Shown here in pieces: positions 36,205 to 45,397 of a stretch of DNA of 64,000 nt. Position numbers and translations under genes: made by a program. Numbering within the stretch: position 1 is the first letter of the stretch; every line of letters begins with the position of its first letter. The DNA comes from Ferdinandcohnia sp036962705 (lineage in GTDB: Bacteria > Bacillota > Bacilli > Bacillales > Bacillaceae_L). The notes under the pieces are model-generated. The model saw only the letters and a list, made by a program, of their open reading frames with translations. It ran no database searches and was not told where the DNA came from. Location: contig NZ_JBALOQ010000027.1 of assembly GCF_036962705.1 (NCBI RefSeq), forward strand, positions 57,132 through 121,131. The letters run 5' to 3'.

Positions 36205-36789
36205 TTATTGAATTGGATTTCCGGCACGTATTTTTTCTGGTATATGTCTTTTAATCGCAAATAGGAGTTCGCCAAGAAAATAGAGTGCTACAGTTGGCCA
36301 GATCCACGCCCAATAGGTTCCAACCGCACTATATAAAGCATTGAGTCCTGGATGAATAAATAGCAGACAGGCTAGGGATAATGCAATCCAACAAACCGAA
36401 TAGGAAAAACAAATATGTCCTTGCAGCTGCCACTTATGCCCTGAATAGTCCCACCATTTCCGGCCAAAAAACCATTCAAGAAGGAATCCACTACAATACT
36501 CGACTACTGTCGGGATTAAAAAACAAAGAAACAACACCACGGACCAATGCATATCCTTTCCTATTAAAAAGATTAACATCAAAGGTGCAAATCCGTACAT
36601 TGGCTTAAATGGTCCAAAGAAAAAATTATCTTTAAAAAACACTCGTTTCCTGGCATAGTTATAGCTGTTTTCTAGGAGCCACCCCAAGAACGAATAGATA
36701 GTAAAGAAATAGACGACCACCATTGCCCCATCCCAGGATAGAAGCACTGGCATCCCAAAATCAAAACCAGTAACTAAACTCTGCAACAC
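36205..36789 (-). CDS. Putative ABC transporter permease-like protein (PF06541 type)
   Basis: 194 residues, about five membrane segments. FTIYSFLGWLLENSYN, GPFKPMYGFAPL, EYCSGFLLEWFFGRKWWDYSGH and LQGHICFSYSVCWIAL are the conserved blocks of the CmpB-like putative permease family common in Firmicutes. No ATPase is adjacent. GTG start after GAGGTGATG. Confidence 0.78.
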   Translation of the reverse strand: MLQSLVTGFDFGMPVLLSWDGAMVVVYFFTIYSFLGWLLENSYNYARKRVFFKDNFFFGPFKPMYGFAPLMLIFLIGKDMHWSVVLFLCFLIPTVVEYCSGFLLEWFFGRKWWDYSGHKWQLQGHICFSYSVCWIALSLACLLFIHPGLNALYSAVGTYWAWIWPTVALYFLGELLFAIKRHIPEKIRAGNPIQ

Positions 36790-36898
36790 CGACTCATCAC
36801 CTCAAGGATTATATTCCCGATTAGGATTTGTCTTTTTTTGGTTAAATATACCTTTGGTTTCGATTTTAAGAACTAGTTTAGTAGAATCCTTCTGAAAG

Positions 36899-38098
36899 TT
36901 AGTTAAGCTTCGCTTCTATAGACTTTACTACCGAATCCATATCCTCATAGCCATAGTAACGAACAAATATGACATCTTTTCCTTTGGAAGCGAAAACTTC
37001 CTTAAACTCCTCATCCTCATGAACAATTAAAAGATCAAAGCTTGGATGCTGTGTTTCAACAAAATCCTCCATACTATATTCATAGTTATATCTTTTTATT
37101 AAATCAGAAATTAGATTATCCGCCATAGCAGGAAAACTAAGTTGGTAAAACCTTGTTTCAATACTTGGTGAATATTCACCGCTCCCGTCTTCCCACATTT
37201 CACCTGGAACTAACCCGTTTTCATCTGCTTCATATTGCACAGGTGCAAACGGACTCCAATTCATTGTATAACGATTGGACCAGTCAACATTGTCGCTCAT
37301 ATATTCCGACTTCCCCCGGACTAAATCGGGATTTTTCTCTATATCTGCTAATCTAACAATCGGTAAGTTCGGACTTTCTTCAGGCAATGTTTTCGTATCC
37401 ATTTTTACAAGTTGTACGAATGGTATGATGGCGGTCAATCCAGCGACAATCGTAAAAAGAATAGCAAAAACTGAACTTAATCGATGTTGCTTCTTCCATG
37501 GGGCATGATGATCAATTGGTTTTCCTTCAATTAAACTTTTTCGTAAAGCGCGAATGGAAATGGCTGCAAACAGTGAATTAAAGGCTTGATATCCGATGAA
37601 GATGGATAAAATCGTTTGTGCAACAACTAACCCTTCAACTAAAATATAGGTAGGTGTCCCATCAAGAAACCAAATGGAAGACAACATGCCAATCATTAAA
37701 AGCAACCCGACAACGACGAAACCTGCATTTAAGGCTAATTTCTTGTCCAGTTCCTTTAATGTAAAGGATTGCTCCGCATGGTCTGTATGTATCTCTGGTG
37801 CATTTCTTTCAGTAGGTGATGAAAATACATGAAAATCTTGATAACCCGTCACATAGTCCCAGCCACTTTCCGCATACATCTCAATTTGCTCAGGTTTCAT
37901 TTTTCTTTTCATCGAAACATCTATTCTGTATTTCATTTTTTTCGGTTCACCTTTTACAAAATGAGCAAAAAATTTACCCATTTTTTTGAGATGTAGCCCT
38001 TCGGCCGCCATGTCTTGAAACCAGCTTTCATGCTCACCGATCCGCCAAAAATCACTTGGACGAATTTTTCGAACGATCTTATTCATTTCCATCACCAT
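36899..38098 (-). CDS. DUF2812 membrane protein
   Basis: 399 residues. N-terminal DUF2812 block (about 14-110): ESWFQDMAAEGLHLKKMGKF, MKYRIDV, SGWDYVTGYQDFHVF. Membrane segments near 135-155, 165-190 and 215-235, then a C-terminal extracytoplasmic domain of about 170 residues. DUF2812 genes nearly always follow a PadR regulator, as here with a 20-base overlap, and are probably its main target. Start uncertain among Met1, Met3 and Met5. Confidence 0.83.
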   Translation of the reverse strand: MVMEMNKIVRKIRPSDFWRIGEHESWFQDMAAEGLHLKKMGKFFAHFVKGEPKKMKYRIDVSMKRKMKPEQIEMYAESGWDYVTGYQDFHVFSSPTERNAPEIHTDHAEQSFTLKELDKKLALNAGFVVVGLLLMIGMLSSIWFLDGTPTYILVEGLVVAQTILSIFIGYQAFNSLFAAISIRALRKSLIEGKPIDHHAPWKKQHRLSSVFAILFTIVAGLTAIIPFVQLVKMDTKTLPEESPNLPIVRLADIEKNPDLVRGKSEYMSDNVDWSNRYTMNWSPFAPVQYEADENGLVPGEMWEDGSGEYSPSIETRFYQLSFPAMADNLISDLIKRYNYEYSMEDFVETQHPSFDLLIVHEDEEFKEVFASKGKDVIFVRYYGYEDMDSVVKSIEAKLN

Positions 38099-38399
38099 CC
38101 TGTAAAATATTCCCGTCTTGTATCATGGATTTGAGTCGTTCGTACTCAACCCTTAATGCTTCTTCTCCTGCTGCAGTAATTTCATAGGTTTTTCTCCTGC
38201 CGTCGTCTTCTGCTAATGATATAAGGCCGTCTTTTTGCATCCGTGAGAGTACGCCGTAAAGAGTCCCTGGACCCATTGTTACTCTGCCATTCGAAACTTC
38301 TGTAATTGCCTGCATAAGCTGGTACCCATGGTTAGGATGCATTAGTGCTAGTAGTACATAGTACATTGCCTCAGTCATCGGTCCCCCATTATATGCCAT
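38079..38399 (-). CDS. PadR family transcriptional regulator
   Basis: 106 residues: winged helix with ALMHPNHGYQLMQAI and MGPGTLYGVLSRMQKDGLI, the PadR signature, and a short C-terminal dimer helix, subfamily 2. AAGGGG lies 9 bases before the ATG. It overlaps the DUF2812 gene. A 32-bp palindrome centred about 60 bases upstream is the likely operator. Confidence 0.88.
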   Translation of the reverse strand: MAYNGGPMTEAMYYVLLALMHPNHGYQLMQAITEVSNGRVTMGPGTLYGVLSRMQKDGLISLAEDDGRRKTYEITAAGEEALRVEYERLKSMIQDGNILQDGDGNE

Positions 38400-38444
38400 A
38401 CTTTACAACCCCTTTTCGTTCTTCAAGGTATTATGTATCTCGAT

Positions 38445-38476
38445 ATTATGTCACGCGATATATCGCATAACATAAT
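38445..38476. promoter_or_regulatory. Large palindrome, probable PadR operator
   Basis: A near-perfect 32-bp palindrome centred on GCGATATATCGC (38455-38466), with outer ATTATGT and ACATAAT arms; only two symmetric pairs mismatch. It lies 45-75 bases upstream of the padR start. Confidence 0.72.
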
Positions 38477-38519
38477 AATACTTTATAAAATTTCAAATGT
38501 AAATATGAAATAATGAAAA

Positions 38520-38554
38520 GGGCCCTACTTACAATTTCTTGTTAGTAGAACCCC
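38520..38554. terminator. Possible terminator downstream of comC
   Basis: CTACTTACAA pairs with TTGTTAGTAG across TTTC, extended by GGG/CCC; T4 follows on the minus strand. It is 200 bases past the comC stop, so read-through up to it would be needed. Confidence 0.45.
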
Positions 38555-38760
38555 AATTATTAGCCTAACACTAATTGTTAGCAATTACGAGAGACTCGTT
38601 GCAACTCTCGAATTGAAAACTGACTGATATTGATTTAGATTTTGAAGCGTAAGGCATTGTAAAAATTCACAAGAAAATACCACAGAGGTACAGGGAATGT
38701 GTCTCTGTCACATTTTTTTAAGTCATAAATCAATGTGATAGTCTTAGCGTGAAACATGGG

Positions 38761-39834
38761 TTACTCATTTTTCGGAAATCGAACACCATAAATCTCGCCC
38801 AATAGATTCAACTCTTCCACTACTTGTTCCGGTAACGGTATGCCCTCTTTCATCCTGCGGTCATGTTCTCTTTTTCTTCTCTCACCAGGATAGCGAATTT
38901 CATCACTACCCGGGACTTTCGGTATATTCTTCATGGCTTGTAATAATTCTCCCATTGAACTAGTAAACTCTTCGATTGGCATAAACTTTTCAATATCAAT
39001 AAGGATGAAAAAGTGGCCAACATTGGCATGGTCTGTTTTCTCATCTTGATATATGCTCGTGACATTCGGTCCAAATGCAGCCCCTGTCAAAATGCCTGTT
39101 AAAATTTCAACGGCCATTGCCAGTGCAGAGCCTTTTGCCCCTCCTAATGGTAAAACAGCCCCGCGCAATGCGGCAGCGGCATCATTTGTCATATTACCAT
39201 TTTCATCTATGGCCCACCCGTCCGGTATCCTTTTACCCTGTTTCTCGGCAGCAATAATTTTTCCTCTAGCAACGACGCTTGTTGACATATCGATAATAAC
39301 AGGGACATCATCGTCAGTCGGGAAGCCAAAAGCGATCGGATTTGTTCCGTAAAATGCCTGACGTCCACCCCACGGTGGAATCCCTGAAGGGGAGTTTGTA
39401 AACGCGAGCGCTGCAAGCTTGTGATCACATGCCATCTGGCAATAATAAGATGCTGTCCCGAAATGATTACTATTATTAACCGTTATCCCAACCATCCCGG
39501 TTTCTTTCGCCATTCCGATCCCCCGTGTTATTGCCTCGGAACTAACAATATGTCCTAATCCATTGTCGCCGTTCACCTTTAGGACGGAAAGACCCTTTTT
39601 AGAAAATTGGATTTTTGGTTGTGGGTTGATCCGGCTTTCATTCATTCGTTGACAATAAATTCCTAATCTCGTTAGCCCGTGGCTGTCAATCCCTTCCAAA
39701 TTAGCCCGAATCAATGTGTCTGCTGCTAATTTCGCATGCTCCCGTGGAACGCCAACTTTTTCCAGAACCTCAATCGTAAATTGAATTAATTCTGTTGCTT
39801 CAAACCTGCGAATTTTACTAGTTTCTTTACTCAT
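38761..39834 (-). CDS. comC: Ldh/MDH2-type dehydrogenase, probable (R)-sulfolactate dehydrogenase ComC
   Basis: 357 residues of the malate/L-lactate dehydrogenase type 2 family (NAD-binding outside the Rossmann class): SHGLTRLGIY with catalytic His near 55, VNNSNHFGTASYY near 120, PIAFGFPTDDD near 170, GGAKGSALAMAVEILTG near 232. Family members oxidise 2-hydroxy acids: malate, lactate, ureidoglycolate, sulfolactate. Company with SuyAB and SlcC favours ComC, which takes the sulfopyruvate/(R)-sulfolactate step. AAGGGGATA precedes the ATG. It follows slcC by 12 bases. Confidence 0.75.
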   Translation of the reverse strand: MSKETSKIRRFEATELIQFTIEVLEKVGVPREHAKLAADTLIRANLEGIDSHGLTRLGIYCQRMNESRINPQPKIQFSKKGLSVLKVNGDNGLGHIVSSEAITRGIGMAKETGMVGITVNNSNHFGTASYYCQMACDHKLAALAFTNSPSGIPPWGGRQAFYGTNPIAFGFPTDDDVPVIIDMSTSVVARGKIIAAEKQGKRIPDGWAIDENGNMTNDAAAALRGAVLPLGGAKGSALAMAVEILTGILTGAAFGPNVTSIYQDEKTDHANVGHFFILIDIEKFMPIEEFTSSMGELLQAMKNIPKVPGSDEIRYPGERRKREHDRRMKEGIPLPEQVVEELNLLGEIYGVRFPKNE

Positions 39835-39846
39835 ATATATATCCCC

Positions 39847-40797
39847 TTATACAAGACATCGCGACCCTGTCCCATCAAGTACTTTCCCAACCTCTTTTGC
39901 AACTAATAAGGATATCCGGCCTTGAGACTCGGTCGTCAGCCCGGCAATATGCGGTGAAAAAATGACGTTGTCCAATTGTAGCAGCGGGTTCATCTGATCG
40001 ATCGGCTCCGATTCCAAGACATCTAAATATGCTCCGGCTATCGTTCCTTCTTTCAATGCGTAGTAAAGGGCTTCTTCATCTATAATTCCACCCCTAGAAG
40101 TGTTTATTATATAAGCCGATTGTTTCATGGATGATAGCTGTGACCCAGATATTAAATTTTTTGTTGAAGAGGTAAGTGGTACATGTATAGATATAAAGTC
40201 AGCCGAGATTAACACATCTTCCAAAGTATATTTCAATTGAACGGATGTTTCTGCAACGATATGATCAAATGGGGTTAAAAAAGGATCGTATCCGATCACA
40301 TTCATGCCGAACGCTTTTGCCCGTTTCGCAACACGGTGGGAAATCTCGCCGAGCCCTACGAGCCCAACCACCTTATCAAAAATTTCGCTTCCAGTATGTT
40401 TCTTCCGGTCCCAGCTTCCTTTTCTAACATCTTCATTTGCTAAAAAAAGCGGCCGGTTCGCCATCAATATTGCAGCCATCACATATTCTGCAACAGAGGT
40501 GGCGTTCGCATTACGAGGAACAACCGTTTGAATTCCGCGTTTTTTTGCATCATCTACTGCAATGTTTTCCAATCCGACTCCTAACCTGCCAATTACCTTT
40601 AGTTCAGGAGCCTTCTCAAGCAGCTCTTTATCTACCTTTGTTTGATTCCGTACAATGAGTGCATCAACATCAATGACTCGCTTTAGAAGGCCCCCGCGGT
40701 CATTCCATAAATGTGGTTCATAATGAACATCAAAGCCCCGACTTTTCAATTCCACAAGTCCTTCTTTCCACATTATTTCGGTGACCAAAACTTTCAT
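39847..40797 (-). CDS. slcC: D-2-hydroxyacid dehydrogenase family, probable (S)-sulfolactate dehydrogenase SlcC
   Basis: 316 residues. VGLVGLGEISHRVAKRAKA (about 143-161) is the NAD loop, GRLGVGLENI near 75 and catalytic Arg/Glu/His in NTSRGGIIDEEAL, DVLESEP and SPHIAG. This is phosphoglycerate-dehydrogenase-like with one domain pair. In Chromohalobacter the SlcC enzyme oxidises (S)-sulfolactate to sulfopyruvate, then ComC reduces that to the (R)-form used by SuyAB. The adjacent comC and suyAB make this the best reading; a generic 2-hydroxyacid dehydrogenase is the alternative. Confidence 0.75.
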   Translation of the reverse strand: MKVLVTEIMWKEGLVELKSRGFDVHYEPHLWNDRGGLLKRVIDVDALIVRNQTKVDKELLEKAPELKVIGRLGVGLENIAVDDAKKRGIQTVVPRNANATSVAEYVMAAILMANRPLFLANEDVRKGSWDRKKHTGSEIFDKVVGLVGLGEISHRVAKRAKAFGMNVIGYDPFLTPFDHIVAETSVQLKYTLEDVLISADFISIHVPLTSSTKNLISGSQLSSMKQSAYIINTSRGGIIDEEALYYALKEGTIAGAYLDVLESEPIDQMNPLLQLDNVIFSPHIAGLTTESQGRISLLVAKEVGKVLDGTGSRCLV

Positions 40798-41161
40798 GAT
40801 ATTCCCTCCCTTAATAAATTTAATTTAAATTTTCTTTTTATAGCTTGCTATTCTTTTTATTTTTTCGTTACTTAACAGCAAATAGCTGCCATAACCACTA
40901 ACTAAATAGATATTAAATATTCTTACAAGCGGAGGCTTTCATACAGGTAAACTTAGTAGATTAAGAGAAAGTGCATATCTAAGATAAGTACTTAATCTAT
41001 AAGAATACTAGTTTTTTTGATAAGCAAGGACCATAATCAACACACACGGAGCGAGGCCGGATAGGTCAGCCCAAGCGGTTTCTCTTTCTCATATTGCTAC
41101 AACGTATATTTATAACAGGATCAAAAAGCCCTGTATATTTTAATTGCGTTCGAATAAACAA
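40798..41161. other. Gene-free stretch, probably decayed
   Basis: No intact gene. It separates slcC from the oxidoreductase remnant and the regulator. Short minus-strand frames run through 41030-41110 but carry stops; I cannot assign a family. Confidence 0.4.
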
Positions 41162-41302
41162 TTACAACGGCATCATTAGTTTCCAAAAATCCATCGGATA
41201 ACCTATTACTTTATATGTAATCTCGGCGCTCTTCGCATGGGCAGCGTGTGAAAGTCCAAAAGTACCAGCGCCGATAATGGCAACACCAAACGTACAGCCC
41301 AT
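41162..41302 (-). pseudogene. Remnant of an NAD(P)/FAD-binding oxidoreductase
   Basis: A 46-codon frame ending in TAA: the N-terminus VAIIGAGTFGLSHAAHAKS is a classical dinucleotide-binding loop and GYPMDFWKLMMP matches the segment after strand 2 in flavin monooxygenase/lysine-oxygenase-like proteins, which normally run for 400 residues. The rest of the gene is missing, so this is a truncated relic just upstream of the dehydrogenase genes. Confidence 0.65.
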
Positions 41303-41314
41303 TCCCAGTCACAC

Positions 41315-42043
41315 TTATAAATTCAATCGTTCATGGGTCATTTTAGAAATAATATCCTCTCTCACACTTTCTAAATGATGGATCATTTGACTCTCAGCTA
41401 CAGCAATTTGCTTCCACATAATGGCCTCAACGATACGTTCATGCTCTTTAATTGATTTATAGAGGCGGCCTGGAATATCAATCGTTTCTTTATGAACATC
41501 GTTTAACATATCCATTAAGTTAAGCATAATGCGATGGAGAATCGAGTTTCCAGAGAATTCGGCTAGCATCAAATGAAACTCTCGATCTGCTTTTGCTAAC
41601 AGGGGAGCAGCTTGATTAATATCTTTGTTTTTAAATAGTTTCAAAGATCGTTGAACATGATTTTGAAGGGTTTCGATTTGGTTTTCACTTGCAAATTCGG
41701 CGACCCACTTGACACTTTGCGATTCCAACAATATCCGAATGTCAAACAACTCCAGTATTTGGTCACTTTTCATAAAAAAAGTGGCCGCCCATTGATCAAT
41801 CGTTTTAATTTTGCTCGATACGAACACTCCTGAACCATGTTTAATATGAACATAACCAAGCGTTGATAAAATTTTGTATACTTCCCTTACGGTGTTCCGG
41901 CTAATGTTCAATCGTTCAGACATTTCCCGTTCGGAAGGTAGTTTTTCCTCTGGGACAATTCTTCCCTGAACGATCAGTTCCTTTATATACTCAACAACAT
42001 TATCTGTTACTGAAGCTCTTGAAAAATTCTTGCTTTCAAACAT
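41315..42043 (-). CDS. FadR-subfamily GntR regulator
   Basis: 242 residues: N-terminal winged helix with LPSEREMSERLNISRNTVREVYKILSTLG (about 37-65 region) and C-terminal FCD domain with Asp/His metal-type ligands (DREFHLMLAEFSGN near 148-161, HERIVEAI near 203-210). FCD proteins sense carboxylates such as hydroxy acids. Sitting between the dehydrogenases and the importer, it is the likely local regulator of the sulfolactate genes. AGGGGG precedes the ATG. Confidence 0.87.
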   Translation of the reverse strand: MFESKNFSRASVTDNVVEYIKELIVQGRIVPEEKLPSEREMSERLNISRNTVREVYKILSTLGYVHIKHGSGVFVSSKIKTIDQWAATFFMKSDQILELFDIRILLESQSVKWVAEFASENQIETLQNHVQRSLKLFKNKDINQAAPLLAKADREFHLMLAEFSGNSILHRIMLNLMDMLNDVHKETIDIPGRLYKSIKEHERIVEAIMWKQIAVAESQMIHHLESVREDIISKMTHERLNL

Positions 42044-42247
42044 ATTGAATCCCCCTATGCATTTGAACTCGGTGTGGAAATATTCCCCTTTATTACTGCC
42101 TATTTTATTTCATGAAGCCTATTAAATACAGTGAAATTTTCGTTAAGATAATAACGATAATCATTACTGAATCATTTACCTTATCTACAAGATTTCGATT
42201 CCGTTCGCCTAGATGAGTTCAGAGGCGAGAATTTTACAAGTAGTAAC

Positions 42248-42291
42248 AAAACCCCGTGAATATACACCCTTATGCATATTCACGGGGTTTT
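42248..42291. terminator. Strong terminator after the ABC importer operon
   Basis: AAAACCCCGTGAATAT pairs perfectly (16 bp) with ATATTCACGGGGTTTT around a 12-base loop. It ends the importer transcript before the regulator gene; the rest of 42044-42449 holds only the regulator promoter side and no gene. Confidence 0.92.
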
Positions 42292-42449
42292 GCCTATCTA
42301 GTAATGTCAAATTCAAGCATTATTGCAAAGTGCTCGAGCACCGTGATCATGATGGTATCGAATAATAAGTTGAATTTAACACGTTCAAGCGCCACTCAGA
42401 TCCGTGTCAAGAATGAAGTAGTCCGATATAATCATCGTTCGAAAGACCA

Positions 42450-43469
42450 TTAGCATTTGCCAGGATTGCCTAGAGTATCATGCAAGATATCTTCACAAGC
42501 AGGTATTTTTTCGATCATTCCCAACTCCTTCATGACCTCAGCAAAATCGATGAAACCATTGGGCTCGGAAGTATACTTAATATAGTCTTGCGTTATCCAT
42601 TCTTTGTACTGTTCTGCCGAAGGACTCCCGTCGGAGTCTTTTGAAAGAATTTCAGCGGCTTGATCTGGATCATCGTTTAGCAAATCAATCGCACGTTGAA
42701 TGTTTTCGTATAAGACATCCATTATTTCACGATTATCGTTATAGTAATCTTCTGTAACCCAAATACTATTGAAGGTGTGTTCCCCGAAAAGATCATAACT
42801 TTTTAAAATTATGTGTGCACCCTCAGTTTCCTCTTGCATTTGGTATGGCGGGGCAGTGAGATGCGCAGAAATTTGATTACTTAAAAGAGCTTGCATAGCG
42901 GTTGGGTGCTCTAATGCGACAATATTTTCATCTAAACTTCTTGCGTCACCCAATTGATCAAGCGCACCTTTTCGTAAAACAACAGATTGAATTGAATCCA
43001 GCCCGGGCATCGCAATTTGATCTTTTGGGCCGAAGTCTTCTAGACTTTTTTTGTTAGGATCTTTACCCATAAGCCATAACTCCATGTTGTCCATTGAACT
43101 CAAAATTTTCCAGTTCACTCCCTTATCCCAACCTAGAAGAAAAGGACCAATTCCGCCTGCACCAACCTGAATTTGACCAGCAATTAGACCATCTCTAATC
43201 GCAGCACCCGAAGCCAAGGTCTTCCATTCAATATTTACATTAGGAAGCTCTTCATCAAGCCAAGCCATTTCCCGTAAAATAGTTAATGGAGCATATCCAA
43301 TACCGGGTTGAACAACAATGGTCATGTCTTGCTTGGCAGCGTTATCTTCGCCATCTTTTTGATTAGTCTTTTCCGATGAACCGCCTCCGCATCCTGCAAG
43401 AAACAAAAACATGGTGAATGGTATTAACATAATAAAGAAATTTTTCTTTGAACCCCGGACTTTCAACAT
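42450..43469 (-). CDS. ABC transporter substrate-binding lipoprotein, sulfonate/nitrate/taurine type
   Basis: 339 residues. Signal with lipobox FLAGCGGG (Cys near 27), then an SsuA/TauA/NrtA-like periplasmic-binding fold: VQPGIGYAPLTILREMAWL and ALLSNQISAHLTAPPYQMQ. Such proteins bind alkanesulfonates or related anions outside the cell. It is the third gene of the importer operon. The context of SuyAB suggests sulfolactate or another carboxy-sulfonate as ligand. ATG 43469 is preceded by AAAGGGGTG. Confidence 0.85.
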   Translation of the reverse strand: MLKVRGSKKNFFIMLIPFTMFLFLAGCGGGSSEKTNQKDGEDNAAKQDMTIVVQPGIGYAPLTILREMAWLDEELPNVNIEWKTLASGAAIRDGLIAGQIQVGAGGIGPFLLGWDKGVNWKILSSMDNMELWLMGKDPNKKSLEDFGPKDQIAMPGLDSIQSVVLRKGALDQLGDARSLDENIVALEHPTAMQALLSNQISAHLTAPPYQMQEETEGAHIILKSYDLFGEHTFNSIWVTEDYYNDNREIMDVLYENIQRAIDLLNDDPDQAAEILSKDSDGSPSAEQYKEWITQDYIKYTSEPNGFIDFAEVMKELGMIEKIPACEDILHDTLGNPGKC

Positions 43470-43514
43470 CAATCAACACCCCTTTTCCAATTTTCAGCAT
43501 ACTGAAAATTTGTT

Positions 43515-44366
43515 TTATTTGTCCTCAGCCTTCATACCCCACCTGATAACGGTTTTCTTCTCAATTTTATTGAACATCACATCAAACAATATCCCGATCA
43601 AAGAAATTGTTACAAGACCTGCAAACATATCAGGAATTTTCAAGAAGAAACGCGCCTCGCTGATAAAAAAGCCAAGACCTCCTCCGCTACCCGCAACACC
43701 AAAGACCAACTCTGCCGCAATAATAGTTCGCCAACCAAATGCCCACCCTGTCTTTAGACCTGAGATCATGTGTGGTAACGCAGCTGGCATGTAAACGTCT
43801 TTTACCAATTTCCATCCGCGCAGTCCCAAATTTCTCCCTACCATCAGAATTGTTGGAGAAACCGTGCGAAAGCCCATGCTAACATTGATTGCGATTGGCC
43901 ATGTGATTGCATTAGCTAGTACAAAAACTAGAGCAGTAGGGGTTAGGCCAAACCAAATAATTGCGAGAGGCAACACACCTATTGCTGGAATTGGGTTTAA
44001 TACCGACGTAAGTAAATTAAGTAAATCACTTCCTATTTGCGTCCAAGTAGCAAGAGTAGTTAATATTGCAGCTACAACAATCCCAATTAACATACCGAGT
44101 AGTAATATTTTCATTGTAGCTACAGTTACGCTCAAAAGAGTCCCATCTATCCAATTTTGCCAGAGTACTTTTCCAATTTCCGAGGGACTTGATAAGAGTA
44201 AAGGGTTTACATTCATAACCTTAAAAATAATTTGCCACAATAGGAGAATAACGACTAAAAGAAGTGTTTGTCTTACCCATGCGGGTAACTGGGACCATGA
44301 AAGATTATTTCGTTTTACTTTACTGTTCACAGGCGCTTCTTTAAGAACCTTACTTTGTACCGACAC
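43515..44366 (-). CDS. ABC transporter permease (SsuC/TauC type)
   Basis: 283 residues, about six membrane segments, with the conserved EAA loop in LPHMISGLKTGWAFGWRTIIAAELVFG (near 195-220) that docks to the ATPase. GTG start after a G-rich AGGGGGGG. Middle gene of the operon, 22 bases after the ATPase gene. Confidence 0.88.
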   Translation of the reverse strand: MSVQSKVLKEAPVNSKVKRNNLSWSQLPAWVRQTLLLVVILLLWQIIFKVMNVNPLLLSSPSEIGKVLWQNWIDGTLLSVTVATMKILLLGMLIGIVVAAILTTLATWTQIGSDLLNLLTSVLNPIPAIGVLPLAIIWFGLTPTALVFVLANAITWPIAINVSMGFRTVSPTILMVGRNLGLRGWKLVKDVYMPAALPHMISGLKTGWAFGWRTIIAAELVFGVAGSGGGLGFFISEARFFLKIPDMFAGLVTISLIGILFDVMFNKIEKKTVIRWGMKAEDK

Positions 44367-44388
44367 ATTTGTCCCCCCCTAATTAATT

Positions 44389-45231
44389 CTAGCTTCCTAG
44401 CAGTTTACGCAAGTGTTGTTGTATCTCTATGGATTCGTCGCTTTCCAAGTTTTTGGCCTTTTCGCCAACATTGACAATTTCCGCAATGTACGATGGTGGA
44501 TGAGTTAGTACGATGATTCGATCACCGAGAAGCACTGCCTCTTCAATACTATGAGTTACAAAAAATATAGTCACACGTGTTTTTTCAGCAATTAACCTTA
44601 GTTCTTCCTGCAAGCGAGTTCGTGTAAGCGCATCCAAAGCACCGAATGGTTCATCCATCAAGAGCATTGAAGGTTCAAGGGCGAGAGCACGTGCAATAGC
44701 TACACGTTGTTTCATACCACCAGACAACTGATGAGGATATAGTTCATGAGCCCTTGTAAGACCCGTCATTTCAAGGTAGTGTTTTGCACTATCAATGGCT
44801 TCGCTTTTTTTCCGACCGGTGATACGTAGGGAATAAACTAAATTATCGAAAACTGTTCGCCAAGGAAAAAGTTGATCGTGCTCCTGAAAGACAACAGCAC
44901 GGTCAGGCCCAGGCTCTAGGTCAGTACGTCCCGCAAGTAAAATATCTCCACCAATAGGCTTGTTATATCCAGCAATCGTTTTTAACAAAGTCGATTTTCC
45001 ACATCCCGAAGGACCAATCATCATTATTTTTTCTCCAGACCGAATATCAAAGCTAATATCATTGATTACTAGATTAAATTCATTTCCAACTTCGTACCCA
45101 ATCTTTACATTTTTCACGGATAATAATTGTTGTGGCTGTGCGTTATTTTTATTTTCTCTTTGCTTTACTGCCTGGGTATCGTCATAAAAGCTTCTATCTA
45201 GCGTGGGTAATTGTTGTTGATTTCCCATCAC
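44389..45231 (-). CDS. ABC transporter ATP-binding protein (SsuB/TauB type)
   Basis: 280 residues: Walker A GPSGCGKST near 75, Q-loop FQEHDQLFPW, signature LSGGMKQRVAIARALA, Walker B LLMDEPFGALD and switch His in VTHSIEEAV. A 45-residue N-terminal extension precedes the domain. First gene of the importer operon; GTG 45231 (AGGAGG 7 bases upstream) or the next ATG is the start. Confidence 0.9.
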   Translation of the reverse strand: MMGNQQQLPTLDRSFYDDTQAVKQRENKNNAQPQQLLSVKNVKIGYEVGNEFNLVINDISFDIRSGEKIMMIGPSGCGKSTLLKTIAGYNKPIGGDILLAGRTDLEPGPDRAVVFQEHDQLFPWRTVFDNLVYSLRITGRKKSEAIDSAKHYLEMTGLTRAHELYPHQLSGGMKQRVAIARALALEPSMLLMDEPFGALDALTRTRLQEELRLIAEKTRVTIFFVTHSIEEAVLLGDRIIVLTHPPSYIAEIVNVGEKAKNLESDESIEIQQHLRKLLGS

Positions 45232-45397
45232 GTACTGACCTCCTTATAATTTGAAGTCGAACAAATTTAAGTGAACCTCGAGAGTTAAAGCAATTTAATA
45301 GTTTTTACTGCTACCTTATAGGAAATCCAGACTTCTACATTATGTTCGGACAACAGGTATGTGGTAATACCGACAGTTATTGAGTTTTTCCCAAAAA

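Noticed and set aside
38588..38611. Hairpin CGAGAG...CTCTCG as terminator
   Set aside because: Short stem with large loop and no T-run; no gene ends close by.
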